Assembly (NCBI GenBank): GCA_047967505.1 | Contig: CM106539.1 | Source of the DNA: Dipteris shenzhenensis | Lineage: Eukaryota > Polypodiophyta > Polypodiopsida > Gleicheniales | DNA: 64,000 bases | Reading direction: 5' to 3' (one strand) | Shown: piece after piece, positions 30,544-40,232 of the stretch | How positions within the stretch are numbered: position 1 is the stretch's first letter | Layout: the number at the start of each line of letters is the position of its first letter | Made by a program: the position numbers and the translations under genes | Notes under the pieces: model-generated | What the model saw: the letters and a program-made list of their open reading frames with translations, nothing else | What the model was told of the DNA's origin: nothing | The model's database searches: none

Positions 30544-33500
30544 TATATTAACGTCCACGGGAGACCTCGCAGGCCTATGGGACAAAGCAAACAGAAAAGC
30601 GAACTCATACAAGCCTCAGTGGGCTGAAGCAAAGGGTACGCTAGGACCCTTGCTGAGTACTAATCTATGCTAACAGAATCATAATCATAAACATAATCAT
30701 AATCATATCATATCAATCAATCTATCCAGGCGCTGGGATGAAACCGAAGCCTGATACAGTGATGGCTCTCTGGTGGGCTGCGAAAATATCTCGTATCTGC
30801 GTCTGTCGAGCTATCTCGAGCTGTGACGGGGGGCGCGGTCTCCTCGCTCTCTGGACTCTCTAGGCTATGTCTAGAGTGATCCCTCATCTCTGTCGGTCTC
30901 CTCTGAGGAAAGCTGTGATAGATCGGACCTCAATAGAGTGTACTCTCAGGGCTCTCTGTCGCACATGTGGCCTCTACGTCTCTCTCTCGGTAGTACTGTG
31001 CCGGCTGCTCATCCAGACTGCTCTCATATCGGCTAGCTCTTCTTCCTCTACTCCACTGTGTCTAGGGGTTGACTCAAATGTATAGAGGTCTGTAACTTGC
31101 CATTGTGCCCAGTCACCCTCTATGTCCTGTAATGGTCTGACTAACCCCTACTGCTCTCTGATCTGTTGTAGAAGCGCCTCCCTATGTCGCCGCATCTCCA
31201 TTAGATAGAGTCCGATACAGACCTGGTCATGGAAATGGATCAATCATGACAAAGGACGGAAGCCATTCCCCTCTAGGTAGAGATAGTGGTAGCATTCTCA
31301 AATCTCATAGTAGGCTGGGCAAATACAAAGGAAATGCTCCTCTGTCTCAACCGCCCCCAGCGTACATAGCGTGCAGATCCGTTGCTCTCCCTGCCTCAAT
31401 CCTCAGCTGATGGGATGAAACCTGCATCTGACCAATGGCAATCCTCAGTGCATGAGATACTCCTCTATCCTTAAGATACAGGGGTCTGATAATGAATCCC
31501 TCCTCTGATACTCGCAGGAAGTGGTCGCGATAGAACTAGGTCTTGGTGGGGAGTTCCTAGTCCTCCCCCCAAGTCCGGGATGTGTGAAGCTAGAGGAGGT
31601 CTAACCGTATAATACGGTTGATCTCATCTTGCGGGATCAACTCAGCAGGTGCATCCATGCTGTACTGAAAGGAGGGAAGCCTATCCATCTGGATACCATG
31701 CCTGGCAAGCCATGTAGATATGTGTGCATACCATGTGTCTGCCCCGCTCTCTGCGAGTCGTCTGGATGACTCTAGGGCCAATCTCGGGAGTCTCCAATGG
31801 GGTAAGTCCCACACCCTGTGGATGAAAGTCACTGTCTGAAAGATGGCATCAACCTGAAGAGGTGTCATGGCGAACTCTGCCTGTACTATCTTATGTGGAA
31901 GTGAGGGCTTACATTGGATCATCTTGGATCCCATCACCACATGTAGCCACTCGAAGCTCCTCCAATCTGTCCTCGGAAGATCGCATCCCCAAAAAGGTGC
32001 TGCATACATGACAGTCGGTCGCACTAGTGTGTCGAAAAGCCAGTCCTTCGTTGGTGGATCCTGGAAGTGAGCCTGGAAACACTGCTGCTCTAGTCTAGCC
32101 ATAGCATTATGCCCTCGTGTGAGTCGCCGTCAGATCTCTCTGTGTGCAAAACACCTCTAAGGCCTCCAGATCTCTCTGTAATCCCTCCGTTGAAGAGGAT
32201 ATGAGGACTATATCATCAGCATATAACAGTATCTGTATGAGGAGATCCCCCTAGTGATGAGCCCTCACCAGCTATGCGATCTATGAAAGATGTGATCTCA
32301 TCAATGTAGAGTCCAAAACAGCTCTTTTATGTTTCTCTTGAGACTTTTCGATTGCTGTCCGGACTTGGCTGAAAGCTGTCTGGAGGTCTCTCACAAACTG
32401 ATCAGCTGCAAATATTTCATCCTTGGTCCTCAAGATAGGTGGCAGAATCACCTTTCCATAGATGACCTTAAAGGGGGCTTTCCCTGTAGAGTTGTGTACT
32501 GTATTATTGTAAGCAAACTCTACCAATGGTAGGTACTTTTCCCAGTCGAAACCTTGGTCACCCACGTAGCATCACAGCATATCCAATGCTGTAGAATTTG
32601 CTACTTCACTTTGACCATCTGTCTGGGGATGGAAAGAAGAATAAAAATTCAAATTCGTCCCATGCTGGTGGAAAACCGTGGCAAACTGCAAGGTTAAACA
32701 TATGTGCAAGGATCAGTGCTAGGACCTCCTACCCATGTGCGAAGTGCTCTGTCTGAAGGCCTTCGTGATCCTGTGCTTTTTGGTTGTGGAGCCGGCGAAG
32801 TGCTGCCCGCACATTCTACATAGTGAATAGATGACAAGTAGTGGGCCTAGGCATAGTGGACATGTCTGGCGGTGTCTGCCTCGGGACATCATATAAGGAG
32901 CATGCATAGGTGTGCCACACGCCTAGATCGGTGATGGGGATGGGTGGCTTTCCCTCCGCAAGGAATCCCCACCCAGTGGTTGGGTCTCCTCCGCGAAATG
33001 ATCTGATGATCTCATCCATCCTATGTGTGAGGAAGGCTCGTCTCTTGCGGCGTGTCAGCTGCTGAAATATCCTGTGCCTCTTGTGTGGTGTCAATTGACC
33101 CAGGGCTCGCTCCCGTGTGAGGTGGGCTCGCATCTCTCTGCACTCATCATCAAACCAGGGGTTCTAAGGCATCTTTCCATCTCGTACCCATGAAGATTGG
33201 GTTGTAGGAAAGGATCTGGTGGCAGCATCCTGTATCACAGTGACAAGGATAGCTGAGGCGTTGGCGAGGTCTAGATCAGCCTCCAATAAGGCCGGAAGCT
33301 CTCTGGCTAAGTGGCACACATTCACTGGATCAAGAGCACGGTCAAAGTGGATCTGGGTACAAGTAGCAGTAGGAACTCTCCCTGTGCTTGGTGTAGTAAC
33401 AAGAACATCGAAGGCCTCAGCTCCAAGTGGGGGGGGGTATGGTGAGGTCATGTAACAAAAGCCAGTGGGCCCAGGTAGTCCATTGTGCTAGTCCCACCTC

Positions 33501-34205
33501 CATGTGGGAAGCATGTGAATCCCTCAAACGATGGCCATCTCTGAAGGCCATTGTAGATGATGAGGTCGTGGACAGCTCCCAACTCAAGCAGGTGTCGCCG
33601 TATACTGTCACATGCGAAGTATCTGCAGAGAGTCTCTGAGTCCCAAGTTCACTACATCTAACTCTGGCATCATGTGGGGATCTCTCTCATATGTAAAGTC
33701 AAGTAAGCCCACTTGCCTGTCCCTTGTCCTTGCATTGAAATCCCCCAGAAGGAGGGTGTCTCCCTGTCTGGAGAACTCTATGATATCCTCATGTATCGTC
33801 TCATAAGGGCTGTGCCCCTCTGTGGTGACATCATGGGCATATGATGACGTGTGCGGAGGAAAATAGCATACTGCAATGAAGATAGGTCGGGCATCTAGTG
33901 GCTGCACTCGTATCCACATGTGACGTGCATGTTCCTCTCTCCGTACCATAGATATGAGTGGCCTCAAGTGTGTTTTGAAAAGGACAGCTACACCTCCAGA
34001 GCCTCGTACCCCACTATCTCTCCTCATTTCTTTCCTATGAGCAAACTCCCAGGTGTATCCTGTCACTGTGGGCAGCCCTCTCTCTGGGCTCTCATGTGTC
34101 TCAGTGTAGAAGATGATATCTCTGCCAATGTATGTCTCCGAGAAGCCACCTGGGTTGGACCAAAGTGTGCCATTATAGTTTCAGACAGCCATACTCAGCT
34201 TATTT
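30544..34205 (-). pseudogene. LINE-B ORF2: endonuclease, RT with YADD, C-terminal zinc domain
   Basis: In minus-strand order: endonuclease from about 34205 ('YNGTLWSNPGGF', 'DIIFYTETHESPERGLP', 'SGVRGSGGVAVLFKTHL', 'LLGDFNARTRDRQVGLLD'), spacer (33451-33164), a basic helix-rich linker ('HKRHRIFQQLTRRKRRAFL'), RT entry up to 'FNLAVCHGFPPAW' (32665), then 344 bases of foreign gypsy sequence, then RT motif C 'LLIQILLYADDIVLISSS' (YADD at 32212-32223), then the C-terminal region 'LFDTLVRPTVMYAAPFWG' (32102-31590), and a zinc-binding end ('ICTLC...ETEEHFLCIC', about 31330-31400). RT motifs between the entry and YADD are gone. Frameshifts and stops throughout. The post-RT region differs from plant L1 zf-RVT, so this is a separate LINE clade. 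Confidence 0.8.
32321..32664 (-). pseudogene. Gypsy integrase fragment replacing part of LINE-B RT
   Basis: Minus strand: 'HGTNLNFYSSFHPQTDGQSE' (end of the gypsy integrase core), then 'KYLPLVEFAYNNTVHNSTGK', 'APFKVIYGKVILPPILRTKD', and 'AIEKSQEKHKRA'. It starts at the shared 'catgg' in 'cagcatggga' (32660-32664) and ends in 'agctgttttgg' (about 32321). There are no LTRs or target duplications. The flanking LINE protein does not join directly: about 120 residues of RT are absent. Confidence 0.8.
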
Positions 34206-34300
34206 TGTAAAAGGATCCGTAGAGGCCATTATCTCACCAAGCCGGTCAGCGCCAAAGAGAAGAGCGATGCGTTGTTGGAAGAAGATCTTTCAGCTCAACA
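34206..34300. other. LINE-B ORF2 upstream edge
   Basis: The minus strand carries 'atggcctctacggatccttt' about 20 codons ahead of the endonuclease, a possible ORF2 start separated from it by a frameshift. The boundary with the repeat array to the right is unclear. Confidence 0.3.
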
Positions 34301-35390
34301 TGACATAAACTGATATATATCTAGGGGCTTGAAGGGGCTGATTTGGCTGGATGGGTAGATTCTAGGGAAACATGGCACCTCCTTCACAGAAGCCTCTAGA
34401 AATGGATCAAAATCATTCTACAAACTGCTAGAAAACACATAGGTTTATAACTTCCACTAGAAAATTATTATCAGAAATTAAAGTACATACATGGATGGGC
34501 CTTGAAGTGAGCTTCGTACTGATATAAGTTTCGTTGAAAACAGATAACCGGTTGAAGAGATATGGACATAAACTGATATATATCTAGGGGCTTGAAGGGG
34601 CTGATTTGGCTGGATGGGTAAATTATGGGAAAACATGGCACCTCCTTCATAGAAGCCTCTAGAAAAGCTCAAAATCATTCTACAAACTGCTAGAAAACAT
34701 AGAGGTCTATAACTTCTACTAGAAAACTAATATCAGAAATTAAAGTACATACAGGGATGGGCCTTGAAGTGAGCTTCGTACTGATATAAGTTTCGTTGAA
34801 AACAGATAACTGGTTGAAGAGATATGGACAGTTTACTGAAAGGGGGTAAAAACTGCCATAGAAATAAACAGTCTTACACAAAGACTCATAACTTCTTGTC
34901 TTGGACCCAATGCAGGAAACTAATTACATGGGAGGGCGACCCTTAAAGAGAGCTTCGCGCTGATATAAGTTTCATAGAGAACAGATAACCGGTTGAAGAG
35001 ATATGGACAGTTTACTGAAAGGGGGTAAAAACTGCCATAGAAATAAACAATCATACACAGAGACTCATAACTTCTTGTCTTGGACCCATTGCAAGAAACT
35101 AATTACATGGGAGAGAGACCCTTAAAGAGAGCTTCGCGCTGATATAAGTTTCATTGAAAACAGATAACCGGTTGAAGAGATATGGACAATTTACTGAAAG
35201 GGGGTAAAAACTGCCATAGAAATAAACAGTCATACACAAAGACTCATAACTTCTTGTCCTAGACCTAATGCAAGAAACTAATTACATGGAAGGTAGACCC
35301 TTAAAGAGAGATTCACACTGATATAAGTTTCATTGAAATTGGACCACCGAGGAGAAAGTTATAGGCCAAATACTGACAAGGGGTCTAACT
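34301..35390. repeat. Tandem array with 262-bp and 179-bp periods
   Basis: 'cagataac.ggttgaagagat' starts at 34541, 34803, 34982 and 35161, giving spacings of 262, 179 and 179. The left part repeats 'acataaactgatatatatct' and 'aggggctgatttggctgga' at 34304 and 34567. The longer first unit includes an 80-base extra segment. No coding content. Confidence 0.85.
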
Positions 35391-35531
35391 GCTATATTAA
35401 CTGCCATCTGCCCATGCAGATTTCGCCTAAGTAAACTACTCCCTCAAGGCTCCACAATTATCACCAACGATCCAATACCCCTAGAATTTGCCTAAAAGAG
35501 AGGAAGAAGCTTGCATGGTGGCTCGGGAAAC

Positions 35532-36060
35532 GGATGGACCATGTGTGCACAGTGAGAGGCCAAACAAGAACTACTTTAGAGACTTGAATAGAGAGAAAAG
35601 AACATAGGAATGGAGACTCAAGGAAAATGATGATAAGTGACTTTCATTACCACGAGAGTAAGACTCCACTCAAATACACTCAAAATACTACAAACACAAG
35701 GGAGAAGAAGAGGTTTCATACATACAAGAGGGAGCGGAAGCTCCAAGACTACTCATAGAGAGAGAATGAACTACTCATAGGATGGACCATGTGTGCACAG
35801 TGAGCGGCCAAACAAGAACTACTTTAGAGACTTAAATAGAGAGAGAAAAGAACATAGGAATGGAAGAAAGGAATGGAGACTTAAGGAAAATAATAAGAAG
35901 TGACTTTCATTGCCATGAGAGTAAGACTCCACTCAAATACACTCAAAATACTACAAACACAAGGAAGAAGAAGAGGTTTCATATATACAAGAGGGAGCGG
36001 AAGCTCCAAGACTACTCATAGAGAGAGAATGAACTAGAGACAGATGGACTCAAGAGTCTA
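35532..36060. repeat. 248-bp tandem duplication
   Basis: Units start 'ggatggaccatgtgtgcaca' at 35532 and 35780. They share 'caaacaagaactactttaga' and 'gagggagcggaagctccaag', with a small insertion in the second. Adenine/purine-rich, non-coding. Confidence 0.85.
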
Positions 36061-36141
36061 CATAAGAGAATATCTAAAAGAGGGAGAGAAGGCTCATGGA
36101 AGAGGCTTGAGGAGACTAGAGCTACAACAACATGAGGCCTA

Positions 36142-36960
36142 ATGGTGGAAGAGATGATGAACAAGGGAGAGGAGGGCTCCTTTTATAGAGATTTTGTCAC
36201 CTCCTTCACCCATTTACAATTGTTGCCTGTAGATTCCTTTCCCCATCAATCACATAAGCTCGTATGTCACCATCCATGTCCTTTTTTGCTACTCTTACTC
36301 CCTCTCTTTTTCATATGTCCACATCCTCCTTATTCCATATGGGAATTCTAGAAGGATTCCTCTTGACTCCACACTCCTCCACATGCCTTCCACACGCTTG
36401 GCATGTGGCCTCTCTAATATTATTGGAACACATGGGCATGAGCTCATCTCTTTTTATGACTCACTCTTCCTATTTTCTAAAAACCTCATAATATCCCATA
36501 CACAAATAACTCTCACCCCATACCAAGGTATTTATAATTCATACCTATGGTATTTACAGTGATCCATTCCACTCATCCTCTCAATCCCATACAATATCTT
36601 AGAAAATAGAAATAAGTGATCCATTCCACTCATCCTCTCACTCCCCGCATGGAGCCCATAGAGACCCTCTCTTTTCCATATGTCCAATTCCTCCTTATTC
36701 CACATGGGAATTCTAGAAGGATTCCTCTCAACTCCACACTCCTCCACATGCCTTCCACACGCTTGGCATGTGGCCTCTCTAATATTATTGGAACACATGG
36801 GCATGAGCCCATCTCTTTATATGACTCACTCTTCCTATTTTCTAAAAACCCCATAATATCCCATACATAAATAACTCTCACCCCATACCAAGGTATTTAT
36901 AATTCATACCTATGATTCATTTCACTCATTCTCTCAATCCCATACAATATCTTAGGAAAT
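36142..36960. repeat. 365-bp tandem duplication, LTR-like
   Basis: 'tcctccttattcc.catggga' and the 200 bases after it recur at 36324 and 36689. 'ctccttttatagagattt' at 36178 looks like an LTR TATA box. Together with the arrays to the left this may be an expanded LTR, but no polypurine tract or primer binding site was seen. Confidence 0.75.
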
Positions 36961-37050
36961 AGAAATAAGTGAGAGCCGCTAGGCTATCACTTGATGCTCA
37001 AACTCTTATCAAACATAGAAAAAAGCAATACCAATGCCAAATAAAAAATA
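36961..37050. other. Short unassigned stretch
   Basis: Lies between the repeat block and the last codon of the interrupted minus-strand gene. Nothing recognised. Confidence 0.3.
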
Positions 37051-37201
37051 TCAAATTTTGGCGTCACAATACCCTCCAAGCATTTTTGTTGCACATTGGT
37101 TTGTTTCTCGCCATGCATGTCTCACAGACCAAGGTGTGGGTAGAGGCATTGTAGACTTCTTATACTTTTCCAAAATAACAGATTTGAAAATTTTGAAAAC
37201 A
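37051..37201 (-). pseudogene. Unrecognised gene, 3' part of interrupted exon
   Basis: Continuation of the coding exon that ends at 42651 on the other side of LINE-A. If LINE-A (37202-42635) and one copy of the 15-base duplication are ignored, the frame runs straight from 'AACDTAGVSREAYTFVFKIF' into 'ILEKYKKSTMPLPTPW' and 'CATKMLGGYCDAKI', and ends at TGA 37053-37051. No family was recognised. The last part contains a basic helix and a Pro-Thr-Pro-Trp turn. The read-through is direct evidence that the exon was coding when LINE-A arrived. Confidence 0.65.
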
Positions 37202-37731
37202 GCCACAGTTCGCGCAGGCCCCCTGGCAGCGCAAACTCCTTGGCAGGCCGCGCAGGCCCCCTGGCAGCCTCTCGCTTTCTAGCTGCACAGGCTGTGCAGG
37301 TCTCTTGGCAACGCACAGGCCTTGGCTGCGCAGACCTCTTGGACTTGTGCCTCGGTCATGCTCCATCTTCAATCTGCTTCTTCAGCCTGCTGTCCCTCTT
37401 CAGCCTGCTATCCTGGCCGTGCCAGGCCACCTTCCAGGCCCTCTCCCTTGCTGATTGCCCACTCTCCCTTGCTTTAGGTTAGGTAGTTTCAGGGCCCTCT
37501 CCGGGACTGTTCGACTCGTGTTCAGGGGAGCTGAGATCCTGGGCTGTTTCCACGCATCGGCGGAGCTGTCTGCTTCAGCACTGAGCGACCTATTTGCATC
37601 TCACGCAGGCTGAACATAGAAGCATTCTTTTACAGGTTTCTTGGGAGTTTTACTTGTGGTTGGTTGCGAGTTCTTGGTGGGTATTTTCAGCAGAGGTAGC
37701 TCCTCCCTTCAGGACAGCGTAAGCTGAGACA

Positions 37732-40232
37732 ATGGAGGACACTAATGCCACTCCCATCGCCGAACCTGAGGAGATTGAAGTCACAGTTTCTCTTCCTCCC
37801 GACATTGTACAGATGATGAGGTAGCAGAGGAGGGTTTTCGTTCGACACACATCATTGGTTTTCTACCCGGTAGAGGCCAACAGTTACGTGACAGGGTGTA
37901 CACCAGCATGGCCTCTTTGGGTGTCTCAGTTACGGTTTTTCGATTGCTTCGTAGAGGGTACTTTTCTTTTGGCCTTCAGTCTGCAGAGCAGGCTCAAAGA
38001 GTTCTTATGAGCTCACCGATTCAGTTTCAGAGCAGAGTCATTCATTTGTGGCCTTGGCGGAAACACTTCAGTTCTACTTCTCCTGGACCGCGACAGGTCT
38101 CCTTTTGGATCCTTTTCCCTGGACTTCCTGATGAGGTCAGCTCTTGTCGCAAAGCTGTGGAGCATATGGCTAGTGTGGAAAGTACAGTCATCTCTTCAAG
38201 TGCTAGACTTTTCTATGCTCAGTCACTTACTGGCGCAGGTGTTACGAGGGTCAGACTCATTTCAGATTTCCCCCCTCCTCGACCTTTGCCTACTTTGATT
38301 TCGTACTCCACTGGAGATGGGGTCCAGATGCAGCAGAGGGTTTTGTACGAGGGTCTTCCTGATCAGTGTCTTTTCTGTCGGAAGAGAGGTCACTTTATTA
38401 CGGATTGCCCCAGTCGTCGGCATTGATCAGAGACTCCGGATACATCTCATCCTCCGAGTGACCCAAAACCTACAGCTCAGCCTCCAGGGGTCTCTGAGCC
38501 TGCTCCGACTCATTCAGCAGAGCGAGAGGAGATTCCTTTGGGGGAGTCTCCAGTGAACTCAGAGGATTTGGAGGTGCCCCTAGCGGGACAGATTTCAAGG
38601 AGAGCTCGGAGGAGATGGAGACAGAGAGAGAGTCAGAAGTACGAGTAGCCTCCAGGGGTCTCTGAGCCTACTTCGACTCATTCAACAGAGCGAGAGGAGA
38701 CTTTTTTGGGAGAGCCTCCACTGAACTCAGAGGACTTGGAGAGGCCTCCAGCACGGAGAGCTCGAAGGAGATGGAGACAGAGGGAGAGTCGGCATTACGA
38801 GCAGCCCCAGGTACGAGCTCACAGTTGGCAGAGAGTTTAGACATATGTGCAGGAGACCCCGGAAAGGGGAGATACAGAGGACCATCCGCAGGCAGGTCTT
38901 GACACAGTGCAGGAGATGGTAGCTCAGGGAGTTGAGACACACGTGCAGGAGACCCCGGAAAGGGGAGATATGGAGGACCATCCGCACGCAGGTCTTGACA
39001 CTATGCAGGAGATGGTAGCTTAGGGAGTTGAGACACACGTGTAGGAGACCCCGGAAAGGGGAGATGTAGAGGACCATCTGCAGGCAAGGCCTCATACTGT
39101 GCAGGAGACAGCAGCTCAGGATTTGATGACTCTTGACACTTCTACCCCGGAGATCCATTTATTGGTTTCTGAGACAATTATCCAGCTGGAGGCTGCTCAG
39201 GCTGCGGACACGGTGATGGATGCCTCTCCACAGCAGTCCAGTGAGAGAGAGGTATTTCATGACACAGGTCAGAGCCAGAGCCCGTCCCAGGATTTCATGC
39301 ACCTGTATGAGGTTCCCTCGAGACCTCTCTCTCTTCCCTATCGCACAGTACCTTCTTTTGTTGCTATGCGGAGCGTCCTCTCAGACACACCTCCCAGTAC
39401 AGCCTCGTCCTCGCAGCTTTTCACTCCTGGCTTATCCAGATCTTTTGCGAGTGCGGTCACAGATTTCGCTCAGTACCCAGACAGGCGTGAGGGTTGGGAG
39501 ATCCTAGTAGATGAGATAGAGCGAGATTTTCAGTCACCCTTGCGTACAGGCACCTCGTCGCAGATTCTTCCTCTCCCTCTCCCCTATTCCAGGTATAGAG
39601 TCAGGACGGCTCAGCCTTTTTCAGCTCTTCTGACTCCTAGACCTAACCCCAGGATGGTTGACAGAGATCTGCCCGTTGAGTTTTGGTCCTTTTTGGCTCG
39701 AGGGGTCTCCACAGACTCCCTCACTAGATTGGAACTTCTCCCGGTATTTTGTCGACAGTCAAAGGAGGTAGAGGAATACTTGGGATCTGTTACTCTATCC
39801 AGAGAGGGGCATATTCTTCGTTTCTCCGTAGGCAGCTTTCGTTCTCGGGGGAGCGAAAGCTGGTCAGTGGAGTTACTCGACAGCGAGATAGATAGACATC
39901 TTTTGAGCATGACTCAGCTCTCATCGGTTCACCGTATTGTCAGCTCGCAGATTCATTCTTGCCCTAGGACTCTTCGACCTGGCTTCGGTGGCAGGGCCTT
40001 TCTGTTTCTGTTCTTTGAGGTTCAGGGAGACTTCGAGTTGCCCAGGAGTGCCGGTTGGTTTGACTTTCAGCTCCTCAGTTCGAGACAGAGTATTATTCCA
40101 TTGGATGGAGCCATTTTACATGAGTTGGGGCAGATTTGGAGCTTGATCAGAGATCGACCTTGGATAGTGCCGTCAGAGAGAGTCATTTGTGCCGTTGCCA
40201 CTGGCATCCCATCACTTACATCCAATGTCTAG
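37732..40232 (+). pseudogene. LINE-A ORF1 (zinc-knuckle type) with repeats and extra C-terminal domain
   Basis: ATG at 37732 ('MEDTNATPIAEPEEIEVTVS'). In order: an RNA-binding-like DUF4283-type domain ('VYTSMASLGVSVTVFRLL', 'GYFSFGLQSAEQAQRVL', 'IHLWPWRKHF'), 'VSFWILFPGLPDEV', a CCHC knuckle 'CLFCRKRGHFITDC' (about 38370-38412), two 168-bp repeats rich in Glu-Pro and Arg (38486, 38654), three 96-bp repeats (38849, 38945, 39041), then a 377-codon open frame (39102-40232) with an unrecognised domain around 'FWSFLARGVSTDSLTRLELL' and 'SLSREGHILRFS'-like sequence. Breaks: a shift near 37820, a TGA at 38424, and others in the repeats. Expected role: RNA binding. The C-terminal domain is unassigned. 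Confidence 0.8.
38486..39110 (+). repeat. In-frame minisatellites in LINE-A ORF1
   Basis: 168-bp unit at 38486 and 38654 ('aggggtctctgagcct...'); 96-bp unit at 38849, 38945 and 39041 ('gcaggagaccccggaaaggg...'). Both unit lengths are multiples of three (56 and 32 codons). Copy 2 has the same two arrays with two units each (47957/48125 and 48332/48428). Confidence 0.88.

Noticed and set aside
34301-35390. CRISPR array or centromeric satellite
   Set aside because: Units of 179-262 bp without unique spacers rule out CRISPR. Only four units are present, too few to call a centromeric satellite.
36532-36881. Overlapping minus-strand frames of 83-90 codons
   Set aside because: They fall in the 365-bp tandem duplication and repeat the same peptide in two frames. 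No coding signal.
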